Shown here one piece after another: positions 11,728 through 24,166 of a stretch of 64,000 nt of DNA. The notes below the pieces were generated by a model. The model was not told the DNA's origin and made no database searches. It worked only from the letters and a program-made list of their open reading frames with translations. The first letter of the stretch is position 1; the number at the start of each line of letters is the position of its first letter. The position numbers and the translations under genes are program-made. The stretch comes from Lunularia cruciata (lineage: Eukaryota > Streptophyta > Marchantiopsida > Lunulariales > Lunulariaceae), in NCBI GenBank assembly GCA_948567375.1, contig OX419758.1, positions 67,113,965 to 67,177,964 on the forward strand, written 5' to 3'.

Positions 11728-12290
11728 CTAGAGAGTATGCATATAGTGATATTTGGCTCCATACCTTGTACTTTGCATTGTTGTCAAATGATATAGCTCT
11801 TCGTCACGGAACCGATTGTCAATCTCCCATTCTTGGTCTTGAGTTTCTAACTTCGAGAAGAAGTCCACATTAGAATGCAAGGCTCCTTTCCTTACTTTTA
11901 CAATATATGTGAATTCTTGTAATAACAAGATCCATCTAGCAATTTGCCTGGACAAATCTGCCTTCTTGACCAAATGTTGCAACACGTAATGATCAACATA
12001 GAAGACAAACTTGTATCCCAATAGGTTGTGGTGAAACTTCTTGTAGGCATAAACCATTCCAAGTGCTTCTCTTTCAATCGTCAAATAGTTTTTTTTTGAA
12101 ACTGAAAGTTGTCGGCTTGCATAATAAATTGGGTAATCTTTCTTCTTGTTGTCCTTTTGACTCAAGACTACTCCAATTGCCATGGACAAAGTATCCACAT
12201 ATACATGAAAAGGGCATTTCCAATTTGGAGCCCTCATGATTGGTGCTTCAACCAGTTTCTTCTTCAATACCTAGAAAGCTTCTTATTGAC
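11728..12290 (-). pseudogene. D1 RNase H domain
   Basis: The frame runs from KKKLVEAPIMRAPNW to the region after the RNase H core. It shows the typical gypsy blocks YASRQLS, LTIEREALGMVYAYKKF and YVDHYVLQHL, then ARWILLLQEF and a DFFSKLE tail (DxLSRL in intact elements). Catalytic positions are partly retained (VDT, E, VDH). It continues the RT frame through a stop at about 12270. Confidence 0.75.
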
Positions 12291-13120
12291 TTGCTTCTCA
12301 TAGGTAGTCTTCGGACTTCTTCAAAAGCTTTGTGAAGGGTGCAAACAAGCACCATGTAGTTTTAAACAATGTGTTTGTAGTATCCGACATGTCCTAAGAA
12401 GGCTCTTAGCTCCTGGATGTTTTTCAAGGATTCCAAAGTTTAGATAACTCTTACCTTCTCAACATCAACTTCAATACCTCGGCTTAACACCCAATGCCCC
12501 AAAAGAATTCCCTCCTTCATTGTGAAGAAGCATTTCTCTAGGTGTAATGACAAACCGGCAAACCAACACCTTCCAAAAGTTTAGCAAAGGTAATCTTGAT
12601 GTACATCTCTTCATCCTAACATACAAAAATCATCAATGAAGACTTCCACAACTTTGTGCAAGAAATCCTTGAAAATGGCATTCATCATCCGCTGGAAAGT
12701 AGCAAAAGCATTACACAACCCAAAAGGCATTGATTGTAAGCAAAAGTGCCCCAATTGGTAGTGAATGTTTTTTTATCCTTGTCCTCCTCTTGGATGGATA
12801 CTTGATTGTACCCTAAAAATCTATCAAGAAAATTGTAACAAGGATGACCAACTACTTGATACAAAATTGTATCTGTAAAAGGCAAGGGATGATGATCCTT
12901 CCTTGTGACTACAATCAATTTGTGGAAATCTTGGCACACTTGAATCTTCCCAATTTTCTTCTTTGGGATAATGAAAATGGGTGAAACCCACTCACTGCTT
13001 AAGATAGGAAAGATTATTTTGGCTCCCAAGTACTTGTTGATTTCATCTTTCACCAAGAGCGAGTACTTTGAGTTCAAGCGGTACCATCTTTGCCAAACCA
13101 GAATTGCACCTTCAACTAGA
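12290..13120 (-). pseudogene. D1 reverse transcriptase
   Basis: From about 13080 downwards the RT fingers and palm can be read: VKDEINKYLGAK, EWVSPIFIIPKKKIGKI, VCQDFHKLIVVTRKDHHPLPF, then [12 protein letters not shown]. The catalytic box is FIDDFCML at about 12640, so the Asp pair is intact. Frameshifts separate the palm halves. It would copy element RNA to DNA in the virus-like particle. This copy is inactive. Confidence 0.78.
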
Positions 13121-13753
13121 TCAATCCGATGTTGTCCAAATTCTCATGGAATACCCGGCATTTGATCAATAGACCAGGCAAAATTCATCATGGAATGCTA
13201 TAAATAAGGCAATGGATCCTACCAATTCCTCTAAAGTGACTGTCTTCAAAATTTTCAAAATTTTTCCTTCAATTAAGACAACATCTTGATAGTCATCAGG
13301 GTTGATGACTCCTTCAACATGACTAACTTGGCTCAATGTAAGTCAAGCCACCATGAAACCCCCTTCCTCCGAGTCATGTTCACCCAAGGCAAGGTCATAT
13401 GGGTCTTTGTCTTCAACATCCACCTCGTAACATTCCAATTAATTGACTTGGACTTTGTCTTTGGAATCTTCTAAGGACAAAGATGATGAGTCTTTGGATT
13501 CATCCTCATGTTCTGACAAACTTATTTTCTCAAGATGGGGAACCTTTGTCCAACTCACAGTCACCAGCTTTTGGTCTTCGGATGAAATTTCCTTAAACCG
13601 CAACTTTTGTTGATACCAATCCACCACAACTTGGGCAAATGTACAACCAAGGTCTTTTGGTCAAGAGTGGGTAGCTAGTTTTGGTCACTAGTTGCAACAT
13701 AATGTAGTTCAACTTGAAGAGCATGCCTCTAATGATCACGGTAATGTTTGACA

Positions 13754-14194
13754 TCATGCCCATGGCCGTCTCCTAGTTTGGTTTGCAAATTTCAAGACTC
13801 GGGGTGTTGGCTCAAACGTATGGTACCCTAGCCAATTTGCAATGTCTTTGGTCATGACATTCACACCGGAACCTGAATCAATGGGTATCAACATGATCAT
13901 GCACCTTGCAATCTCCACATCAACTTTGGGAGATCCCTGATCCTCTTGTTCAATACAATAAATGGCTAGCAGGTCTTTTTTAGACATCGCCCTTACTTTC
14001 TTGAGAGTGAAATTTAGTTGCTTCTTGTACAACTTATTATCTTCCCACAGTTGCTTGAATGTGATGTTTGTACTTGTGGATGCCAAATCTGCTACAATAT
14101 CATATTGAGGTACTCCCTCCAATTTCACCTTCTTTGCCTTCTTTGATGGGTTCAAAATCTCACCCTCTTCAAATTTGACTTTGGGGTTCTTCAT
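13754..14194 (-). pseudogene. D1 protease region
   Basis: A 146-codon open stretch contains the aspartic protease active site LIPIDSGSGVNVM, followed by NWLGYH and the second strand. Basic, gag-like linker lies upstream (KKAKKVKLEG). D-S-G is intact. The frame closes before the flap and then changes frame towards RT. Confidence 0.7.
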
Positions 14195-15036
14195 GATGGT
14201 GATGGGGGTACTATTGGTCTTGACCCAAGGTTCCTAGGGTTGGCCCACCTTGGCTTGCACAAGATTCTTTACTTTGGATCTGATGTCCGCCAGAAAAATT
14301 GGAGGCTTTGTCTTTATCTCCTCCTCCAAACTCATCTCCCGAGTTTTGAGTACCGCTTCCTTGAGTTCTTTCTACAAGGCTTTAGCTTTGGTTTTTGTGA
14401 GGATCTTTTCTTCCTTGGCAAAAAGGATTGACTTTGGGTGCAAACTCTTTGCCTTTCGTGAGGACAAAGAGGTCCTACTTAGTTCCTTGGGATCACGCTT
14501 CTTCTTACGCTTCTGGCACACATCTCAACCGTCAAATTTTGAGGTCTGACCATTCACCTTCAAAGGCCGTGCTCCCTTCTTGAGGTCTCTCCTCCCAAGT
14601 GTTATACAATTTACATTGGTATCACCCTTCGTCTAGAGTGTAACACGCTGGGGTCTGTACATATTTTACAAGTGGCTTTGGGTTTGGGGGATGAGGGGAT
14701 TGGTTCCCCTTATGACTCGATCCTTTACAATTCCCACATAGGAGAACATACTCAATTTGACATCTTGGCTATGGACAGTTTGGAGACCAATGTCCCATCA
14801 AGCCACATTGTAGCATGCTCCAGATGCAACATTCTGAGGTCCATTTTGGTTGCTCATTGGTGGTATTTGTGGGGGAGCATTGAGATTATACTCCCTTGGT
14901 CCAAACCTTGGACCTTGGTACAATGTGCTTGCCTAAGGTGGTACCTCTTGGGTTTGGTACACCGCCTCGTCTTCCTCTTCCTAGATCCATCCTAGAACCC
15001 AATCAATTTGCTGCACCAATAATGCATTACAAGTAT

Positions 15037-15985
15037 TGCATTCTGTGTTTGCATGGCCTGACATGCCACACATGGTGCACCATACTTTAGATCAGCCGAA
15101 TAATGGAGGCTTCCTTTGGTCCTTCATCCCAATCATCTGGATCTTAAAATTCAAAAAACCTCTTATAAGAGCATCCAGCTTGGTATCTACTTCATGTACA
15201 CTCTTTGCTGGGATGTCAATGGTTTCTTGCCTCCATGACTTTGTATTTTGCTTGGCTTTGATTCTTCTTTGGATTCCAAAGAAGAACTTGAAGACATGGA
15301 GGATTCCTCCAAAGAAGGGGATATATTGCAAGAAGCTCTCCTTCTGGGCTTCTTGACTTTCTTCTCCTAGTTTCTTCAATTACCGGCAGAGTGAGAGTGA
15401 GCCGCCTCATAGCAGGCAACATGTTTGAGTACCTTATCCTGGGAAGTTACATTCCTCTCCTTGGAAAAGATCCAAATCTTTGGTGAAAGTCCTCCCAAGA
15501 ACTTAGTAATGGCTTTGGCATCAAAGTAACCCACCACACCCAATTGCTTCAGAACTTGGTTGAAGAGCGCCATGAATCGCTCAGAGTAGTCTCTCAACTT
15601 CTCCTTCTTGCCTCTATCCAAATCATTGAGCGCCACAAGGAAGCTCCTGTCGTTATCAACTTCCCAGAAGCGTTCCAAGAAATTGGTTCTAAAGTCTGCC
15701 CAATCCGCCGGTATGAACGCTTTTTAGGTTACATGGTGTACCAACTCCAAGCTTTCTTCCAGAGCAAGCTTGGAAAGATTCTCAAGTGATCCGCTAGGTC
15801 ATGTTCCTTGTTGGCAAAGGAGATGACTTTGAATTCTTTGATGAATTCATCTGGATCTTCATCTTATTCTATCCCCTTGTACTTCTGATAGGCGTGTCGG
15901 GTGATAGGTAACAAAGTCATCATTTGACTCAGTGGGATTGACTATGGTAGAGTTGAACTTGAGAAAGCCGAGGAACTAGTGGGTA
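15037..15985 (-). pseudogene. D1 gag with CCHC zinc knuckle
   Basis: The capsid-like part (15678-15376 and upstream) has the Retrotrans_gag signature: KLRDYSERFMALFNQVL, a hydrophobic helix and FLGGLSPKIW. A perfect knuckle, CTMCGMSGHANTEC (C-X2-C-X4-H-X4-C), is encoded at about 15078-15037. Stops and frameshifts interrupt it. The order gag, knuckle, protease, RT is standard for Ty3/gypsy. Confidence 0.72.
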
Positions 15986-16587
15986 TGGACATTGTGTTGA
16001 TAGCCTAGGGGCTCCAATTAGTCAAGTTCAAAGTGGGGTTTTCCTTGAAAATTACTTCTTCTCTATTTGTGTCAACTTCAACCCAAGTAGAAACAAGAGG
16101 TTCAACACCTTCAAAGTGTTCTCCAAAATTCCTTCAAGACAATCAAGGAATTGTGCATAAAAGATGTTGACACTCTTCTTCCGTTAGTGTTCCTACTATC
16201 TTTTCCCAAACAAATTTCTTGATAAAGTCAACTTCCTTTACAACTTTAGGGGAAGTAGGTGTACTAGGTCATAACAAGTTTGTTTGCCCACTGGAGTCTT
16301 TGTTCTTCTTGGAAGATGGAGAGGAAAAGTAGCCTTGCCACCCACCTTTGTGTTCTTTTGTTTGAGTTTTTGCAAAGCTCCTTGAACTTTGTGAAGAAGT
16401 TGAAAGTCCAATGCCTCCAGTTTGGTTTTGTCAAAAGTGGATTAGATCTTTAGGCATTCTTCTTCTTCACAATTCAATGTTAGTCTTTGAACTCTCTCTT
16501 CCCATTGTTCTCTCAATGCAAACATTCATATTGCTTGGACACCCAGTTTCAAAATTGGCTTTGTATTCTTCCACTTCCAAGATTTGT

Positions 16588-16606
16588 ATCCCCGGCAGAG
16601 GCGCCA
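16588..16606 (-). other. Primer-binding site of D1 (tRNA-Asp-like)
   Basis: On the minus strand TGGCGCCTCTGCCGGGGAT follows the LTR end (...GTTGTCACA) after 7 bases. It differs little from the plant tRNA-Asp complement. This fixes the inner LTR border at 16614. Confidence 0.75.
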
Positions 16607-17520
16607 AAAATCATGTGACAACCCAATGTTGTGGGCTTTTTCTAGTCTCGAGGGTGCACTAGGCACATGGCGGCTTGTGCTAAGTTTGATCCTATTTTCA
16701 CTACTTTGCAGTTCCCATAGTCTAACGTTTTCTTACCTCCCTGGATTGTTGGAGACCTCTCCTTAGCTAGTTCATGTTGTTCACTAGTCCTTGAGCTTGG
16801 TTCTCCTTGAAAGGGTTGTTTAGCATTGACTTTGCAGAACTGATCTTGTCATGAGTGCTTGGTATTATGGTTTCTACCTCTACGTGGTCTTGTATCCTAT
16901 TTTCTGTCAGATTTGGCAATGGCACGGGTTTTGGTTGTTTGTAGGCTAGGCCAGGTGATCAATAAAATCTGGAAGGAAGTGATCTAATCCAACAAAAACT
17001 CAGTACACAGATCATTGAAGCACGTCATTCACATAGACCGGACTGAGCTCCTAGGATGGGGTTTTCCCTTGGTGCTGGCCACAACTCATACCACACATCC
17101 GCTTCTAGGAATTTATCATTCATAGAAATTTCAAACAATGGAACTCACAAGTTTCGACAAGTTGAGCATTTCTAGTCTAGACAATGCCTGCCCTAAGATT
17201 GCAATGGATCACCAAATCAGCCGGAGCACTCTGCACACACTATGTTTGACAATGTTCAAAGCAACTCACCCTCCAAATTCCTTTGCTGTCCTATGCCCTG
17301 ATCTGTAGTCCAGAGTCACTCCATTCAGCCATGGCTGCCAACTTGCAGTGTCCTTCCCAGCTTCAGATGGACTGACACACTTCAGAATTCCTCCGAGCCG
17401 TTTCTTCTCTTCAAGCCTTTTTTATTTATCTCAAAGCACATTCATTCTCTCGAATCTCTGTCCCTGAAGCGTTGCCCAGCCAGAATTCTCCAATTCGTAA
17501 TTTTCATTCTGCTGTTTAGA

Positions 17521-17960
17521 AGCCACAACTCAAAATTTGCACTATCTTCTCTCTCACTTCTCAGGTCGGCACTCAGTCTCTAAAGCACTGTTTGGGCAGA
17601 ACTCTACAACTTGCACCTTCTCACTTCTGTTCATGAGCCACAACTTGAAATTTGCACTCTCTTCTCTCTCACTTCTCAGGTCGACACTCAGTCTCTAAAG
17701 CACTGTTCAGGCAGAACTCTACAACTTGCACCTTCTCTCTTCAGTTCAGGAGCCATACTCAAAATTTGCACTCTCTTCTTTCTCAATTTAGGAGCCATAA
17801 CTCAAAATTTGCACTCTCTACTCTCTCACTTCTCAGGTCGGCACTCAGTCTCTAAAGCACTATTCAGGCGAAACTCTACAACTTGCACTTTCTCTCTTCA
17901 GTTCAGGAGCCACAACTCAAAATTTGCACTCTCTTCTCTCTCACTTCTTAGGGCAAACAA
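17521..17960. repeat. Tandem array, about 115-bp unit, roughly 4 copies
   Basis: Units begin GAGCCACAACTCAAAATTTGCACTC and recur at about 17519, 17635, 17749 (shortened), 17790 and 17907. Each contains TCTCACTTCTCAGGTCGGCACTCAGTCTC and a CAGAACTCTACAACTTGC block. It lies inside the D1 LTR. Confidence 0.8.
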
Positions 17961-18184
17961 ATCCTTGCAAAAATTCTCTTCAGTCCAAGTTCTCTCACAA
18001 TAGCTCTCATACCTGCAACTTTCATTCAAAATTCCTCTCCTCCTCTCTCTATCTTGTCACTCTCCAGAGATCCTTCAAAACATCCTCCAGCTCTCTTGGT
18101 CACTCAAGCTTTCCCTTGTTCCTGCAACAGCCAAGACTCAACTCCCAAAATTTCTCCTCCTCTTCCCTTGCTCTTTCACAGCCC

Positions 18185-20045
18185 AAAGATATAAAAAATT
18201 CCCCTCTTTTCTTTTTTTGTCCCAAGAGCCAACTCTTCACATTCAAAATTTCCCCTTCTTCCTTCTCCAAGCCCTGCACAGCCCTGCACACTCAAAAATT
18301 CCCCGCCTCTCTTCTGTCCCAACAGCCAGCTCTTCACATTCAAAAATTCTCCTTCTTTCTTCTCTAAGTCCTGCATAGCCCTGCACACTCAAAAATTCCC
18401 CTCTTCTCTTCTGTCCCAGCAGCCAGCTCTTCACATTTGGAATTTCTCCTTCTTCCTTCTCCAAGTCCTGCACAATCAAAAATTCCCATCTTCTCTTTTT
18501 GTCTCAAGAGCCAACTCTTCACATTCAAAATTTCCCCTTCTTCCTTCTCCAAGCCCTGCACAGCCCTGCACACTCAAAAATTCCCCGCCTCTCTTCTGTC
18601 CCAACAGCCAGCTCTTCACATTCAAAAATTCTCCTTCTTTCTTCTCTAAGCCCTGCACAGCCCTGCACAATCAAAAATTCCCCTCTTCTCTTCTGTCCCA
18701 GCAGCCAACTCTTCACATTCAAAATTTCTCCTTCTTCCTTCTCCAAGTCCTGCACAGCCTTGCACAATCTAAAATTCCCCTCTTCTCTTCTGTCCCAGCA
18801 GCCAGCCCTTCACATTTTAAAGTTCTCCTTCTTTCTTCTCTAAGTCCTGCATAGCCCTGCACAATCAAAAATTCCCCTCTTATCTTTTGGCCCAGCAGCC
18901 AGCTCTTCAGATTCAAAAATTGTCCTTCTTTCTTCTCCACTCCTGCACAGCCCTGCACAATCAAAAATTCCCCTCTTCTCTTCTGTCCCAACAGCCAGCC
19001 CTTCAGATTCAAAAATTCTCCTTCTTTCTTCTCGAATCCTGCACAGCCCTGCACAATAAAAAAATTCCCCTCTTCTCTTCTGTCCCAACAGCCAGCCCTT
19101 CACATTCTAAAATCCTCCTTCTTCCTTCTCCAAGTCCTGCACAGCATGTACAATAAAAAATTCCCCTCTTCTCTTCTGTCCCAGCAGCCAGCTCTTCACA
19201 TTCAAAATTTCTCCTTCTTCCTTCTCACAGTCCTGCACAGCCTTGCACAATCTAAAATTCCCCTCTTCTCTTTTGGCCCAGCAGCAAGCCCTTAACATTC
19301 AAAAATTCTCCTTCTTTCTTCCCCAAGTCCTGCACAACACTGCACAATAAAAAATTCCACTTTTCTCTTCTGTCCCAACAGCCAGCTCTTCAGATTCAAA
19401 AATTCTCCTTCTTTCTTCTCCACTCTTGCATAGCCCTGCACAATCAAAAATTCCCCTCTTCTCTTCTGTCCTAGCAGCCAACTCTTCACATTGAAAATTT
19501 CTCCTTCTTCCTTCTCCAAGTCCTACACAGCCTTGCACAATCAAAAATTCCCCTCTTCTCTTCTGTCCCAGCAGCCAGCCCTTCACATTTGAAAGTTCTC
19601 CTTCTTTCTTCTCTTAGTCCTGCACAACCTTGCACAATAAAAAATTCCCCTCTTATCTTCTGTCCCAGAAGCCAGCTCTTCAGAGTCAAAAATTCTTCTT
19701 CTTTCTTCTCCACTCTTGCACAGCTCTGCACAATCTAAAATTCCCCTCTTCAATTCTGTCTCAGCAGCCAGCCCTTCACAGTTGAAAGTTCTCCTTCTTT
19801 CTTCTCTAAGTCCTGCACAACCTTGCACAATAAAAAATTCCCCTCTTCTCTTCTGTCCAAGCAGCCAGCCCTTCACATTCTAAAATCCTCCTTCTTTCTT
19901 CTCTAAGTCCTGCACAACCATGCACAATCAAAAATTCCCCTCTTCTCTTCTGTCCTAGCAGCCAGGTCTTCAGATTCAAAAATTCTACTTCTTTCTTCTC
20001 CAAGTCATGCACAACCTTGCACAATAAAAAATTCCCCTCTTCTTC
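18185..20045. repeat. Tandem array, about 97-bp unit, roughly 19 copies
   Basis: The unit contains AAAATTCCCCTCTTCTCTTC, TGTCCCAGCAGCCAGCTCTT, CACATTCAAAAATTCTCCTT and CTTTCTTCTCCAAGTCCTGC in succession, ending in GCACAGCCCTGCACAATC. Spacing between units is 86-98 bp, mostly 96-98. The plus strand is pyrimidine-rich. The minus strand is largely open in several frames, but successive units shift frame, so I treat it as an LTR minisatellite and not a gene. Confidence 0.88.
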
Positions 20046-20676
20046 CTGTCTCCAATCACACCTAGCCCAACAAAACAAAAATTTCCCTCTCACCTTCATG
20101 TTCCTGTTCAAGGCAAACCCTCCCAATCTCACTCTCTTGCTCTTGCCATAATTTAGCACATTTCATGTGAAAATCAACTCCTTCCTTCCTGTCTCTGGTC
20201 ACACCCCAACCAGCAAAACAAAATCATTCCCTCTCCTTTCACAGTCCGGTTCAAGGCAAACCCTCTCGATCTCACTCTCCTATCCTGTCACAGCCCTAAG
20301 ATATCAAAGCATCTCTCCTCCTCCCCTGTCCTGTTACTGCCCTAAGATTTCCTTTGAAGCATTCTCTAGGTGCTCTTGGTCACTCGAAGCATCTTCCTTA
20401 CTGATTTTCCTCCTTGTCACTCCTACAAGGCTCCTTGTCTACTCAAAGCATCTTCCTTAAACCCCACTGGCCTTGTCACTACCCAAAGATCCTTCAAAGC
20501 ATCCTCTAGGTGCTCTTGGTCACTCAAAGCCCTTCCTAACTGATTTTCTTCCCTGTCCCTCCAAGTTCTCTCTGGAAACATTGTCCTCATCCTTCTTTTC
20601 CCACAAAATTCTTTTTTCTCCTTCACCTAGGAAAATGCTCTCCCCTCCAATAACATCAAACTTGAGCTCATGTAAC

Positions 20677-23600
20677 TGTGACAACCCGGCAAATATCACT
20701 TTTGCAGTAATTGGGTAAGTAAAGTTTGTTCCCGCAAAGATATGATTCAGAATTGGTCAAATACAAAGCAAAGTAACAATTTCAATTCTTCTTGGGTTCT
20801 TCTTTAATCTCTCATGTAGAAACTACACCCAAAAGAGAGTAACAAGCTCACAATCTTGACAACTTGTCATGAATGTACACTCCTTAATCACAACATAGCA
20901 AATTCTGTCCAAACAAATCTTGATTGTGATGATTCAAGTTCTCCCGAAGACGGCACTTCACTGCAAAAATGACTTCACCTCAGAATTGTGTTCCACCCCT
21001 CCAATGAAGGCACAACTTCCTTAATCAAAATTGCTTCACATCAACTTCACACTGCACTCACAAATGCAGAATACTACCAATACTACAATTCCTCTCCAAT
21101 CTATCAAGGCATTGCTCCGATTGCACTTCACTCAAGATCACACATACAAAATGAAGATGAAGGCTACGGAATCCAACATCCAACAAGCACATTGACTTGC
21201 ACTTTGAATTTCTCCACACACTCACAAACACACACAAAAACTAGACACTCGGAATGAAGCTCAAGCAATGAGCACTGAAAATAGCACTTCACTTTATCTA
21301 TCTTCAGAAATATGAATACTGAACAACATCACACTACAAATGCCACTCTTAAATAGTGAATCAAACGACAACTAATAATTTTTTTACAACAACTCTTCTA
21401 ACCTACAGATCCAATTGACAATGCAACCCTTCATATCTACCTCTTTAGATCTCAAATCTATTTCTACCCCAATCCGATGTTTACCTCGTCATCTGCTTTC
21501 AAACCCAATGATCTTCCTATCATCTCTCCTTCTTTGTGTATATCTAATTCTACTAAATCCTTCACTACTTCTACTATCTCTTCTCTGCAATCTACAATTG
21601 AGGTCATCGGTAATCCATCTACTTCCTTATCTCCTGACCCACTCTTCTCTAATGTGTCAAATAACAAGTCCAAAGACACCTGAATTCTTACTTCTGCAAC
21701 ATCTGACTTCCTCTCCTCTGTCACACTACTCCTGATTCGCTCTAACTCTGACTTGACTAAATCTAATCTGAGACTGACATTGTCTCCTAATTCTAACATC
21801 TTCCAATCTATTGGCTCCCTTAATTGGATCAGCAAAGTGTTCATATCCACATCTTTGGCTCTCCTCTTTCAAGTTTTCTGCACAAGCAACTTTAACTCAT
21901 GTAGACGTGCTTCTTCCAATCTCCCTTCAGCCTCTGTGCTCAAGATTGCTCGCAACTTTCTTGCAACTTCTCCTACTGATTCAGCCTCATAACCTTGAGA
22001 TTGCTCTGCCTTCAACTCTTCATGATACATCTTCAACTCATCTTTGTACTCAACAGTGAGCATCTTCTTCTCCTCCATATACTATGAACTCTGTAACTCA
22101 GCACTTTGAACTAGCTTGTGCAATCTTTCTTCTTCTTGATGCCTGACTGCCAACTCTCTCTGCCATGCTTGATCCTTCCCGGCTGCACTCTTCCTCAAGC
22201 TTTCCAACTCCAACTCCTACTTCATTATTGCGGCCATTATCGAGCTTCCTTCTTCCTTACCTACTAAAATTGGCCCTGTAGGGTACTCCTTCCGTCTTTT
22301 AGCCCCCTTCTCTTCCACAATTAGGGCTACGCAATGATTCTTCTTTCCTGGTACACTATCAATCTTGACAAGCTTCACCCACTCCAACCGATTGCTAAAC
22401 CTTGTGTTCCCCCTCACTCTCACTTCCGGATTCCTCACTTTGTAAAGTGAGTTTGTCTTCTTTTGAGTCCTCTCCTTGAGACTCTGTCTCCCCTTCAGAC
22501 TCGGTTTCCGACGGTGCTTCTCTCACCATCTTCTTACTCTGCAGAACCAGTCTTTGGGTCTTCCTTTGTGCTAAAGGTGACCTTGCATCTTTGAGTTTAT
22601 TGCGCTTCTTCTTCTTTGGACTTGTTACTTCTTCCATCTTCTATTGTCCCATACTCAAGAAGTGATCATCAATTGCTCGCAAGTGTGCCATATATTGTTG
22701 CTCTTCTTCATCCACTTCTTGTCATAAATCAGGATAGAAATGCAACACCATGCAACGCCTCTCCTCTGCAAACAGCAAGTTTAACCCAAAATAGAAGTGT
22801 GCTGCAAAAGGTGTGAAATAATGTGGAGGCGAACCTATCCTCCAATTGACTACCATTTGCCTCTTTTGTTGGTGAAAACACTTCCTCCAATTCACCTTCA
22901 CTCCTACAAACATCTGGTGGAAAAAGACCACCTGCTGCATGTTCACGTAAGTCATTTGTTCTGGTTTGAACATGGCCATTATTGTCCCCACAATACTTTG
23001 TTTAATTGGGTCCCAATAGGACTCCACCTTGTAACCATTCGTTGTAGGCAAAGCAAAGAATAAATTTTGGATCTACGCCGTCTCCTCTACAACATCACAT
23101 TTCCAATAGAAGGTGATCCTTGTTGGTTCTCCTGCTTCCTTCCCCAACACTAACCTCCAATCCAACTCAGTCCATTGAGCCGGATTTCCTCTCTTCCCCT
23201 CAACTTTGGGGCCTTCCTCATAATTATTGGCAGCTATCTTTGCCATGACTCCTTGAAAATTCCAATTCAGATTCCATGTTAAGAAAGTAATACGAAGTCT
23301 ATTCAAGACTTCAATTCTTGCTACGATGTCTATTCTACAAATTGCAAAAATTTTCATTGCCAGAGCATTCATGACCTTCTTTTCCATGATCTACTCTCTT
23401 GTTCTTCTTCACTAGAAAACTATTCCTTCTCCTAGACAAGACACTCTAACTCCTTCTGGATTTTGGAAAATTTCACTCTCAATTGGCTTCCTGACATACA
23501 TTACTATAGGACAACTACTCAAAGGGACTGGAAATCTACTTGACATATTCATTTTGTCCCTACGCAATTGCAGTTTTATATTACTCCAAATTGCAGTCAT

Positions 23601-23957
23601 TCTTCAATAAATTTCAAAATTGACTTCCCCTTCTTCTGCGTGTTGCTGTCCTATCATTGTCAAGACATGCTTCTTCTGCCTCTGCCATTTCTTGAAGTGT
23701 ACTTTCTTGCCATGTACCAAGGTTGTTAGATGGTCTTCATATTGGCCTTTGCTTCCCAATCCAAAGATGATGCTCTTCAGACTTCTTTCTTCGTACCCCT
23801 CTCTTGAGTACCTCCATCATCGGATCCGATCTTGACTTCTTTGGATTTCCTCCAAAGACACTCTTGTCCATTCCTTCTTTTGCAATTCAGCTTTCTTTGT
23901 TTACTTCTTCTCCCAAATGCTAATAAACAAAAAAAAACAAAAAATGTGGGCACCAGA
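20677..23957 (-). mobile_element. D-LTR3: solo LTR of family D
   Basis: It runs on the minus strand from TCTGGTGCCCACATTTTTTG (23957) to ...GCCGGGTTGTCACA (20677). An exact 5-bp duplication, GTAAC, flanks it (20672-20676 and 23958-23962). It is 3,281 bp, shorter than D-LTR2 (about 3.76 kb) because of internal deletions in the ORF. It sits inside the D1 LTR. Confidence 0.88.
21464..23600 (-). pseudogene. LTR-encoded ORF, copy 3
   Basis: Starts at the ATG at 23600 (MTAIWSNIKLQLRRDKMNM) and ends with DDEVNIGLG before a stop at 21464. The N-terminal block (FAICRIDIVARIEVLNRLRI, YFTPFAAHFYFGLNLLFAEE), the acidic middle (SEGETESQGEDSKEDKL) and the coiled-coil tail are all recognisable. Several stops and a deletion between the acidic part and the coil shorten it. 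It is close to copies 1 and 2 (subfamily I). Confidence 0.7.
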
Positions 23958-24166
23958 GTAACCTAACATTATTTCTCAACTCCAGCCACCCAAACACAAT
24001 CCTCAAGCTAATAACACCACAACCTTTTCCCAACTCCACCATAACATAGTAAATATTTCCCGTGGCAAGGTAGCAACCAATCAACTCCTAAAACATATTG
24101 AACATGACCCCTGAAACAACTTCTAAACTTGCACATCAAACCTCAAGGTTACACATGTGCTATATT

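Larger units (their letters stand above)
10858..24166 (-). mobile_element. D1: Ty3/gypsy element with large repeat-filled LTR
   Basis: In element order (minus strand) it has a 5' LTR (24166-16614, interrupted by D-LTR3), a primer site at 16606-16588, gag with a CCHC knuckle, protease, RT, RNase H and part of integrase, and it is cut at about 10858. Pol is close to that of D+, for example LVKDEINKYLGAKIIFPILS in both. The 5' LTR is unlike the D+ LTR: it has tandem repeats and no long ORF, and only the terminal GTTGTCACA is shared. All coding parts are degenerate. Confidence 0.72.
16614..24166 (-). repeat. 5' LTR of D1 (about 4.3 kb without its insert)
   Basis: Sequence outward of the primer site must be the 5' LTR. 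Its inner end is GTTGTCACA at 16614. It spans 16614-20676 and resumes at 23963-24166 after D-LTR3 (duplicated GTAAC at 20672-20676 and 23958-23962). It contains two tandem arrays and a TATA-like GATAAATAAAAAAGG on the minus strand near 17430. The outer terminus is not certain, because D-LTR4 starts at 24167. I found no counterpart of the D+ LTR ORF. Confidence 0.55.

Noticed and set aside
18185..20045. CRISPR-like array or a repeat-containing protein gene
   Set aside because: Whole units repeat without unique spacers, and the unit length shifts the frame from unit to unit.
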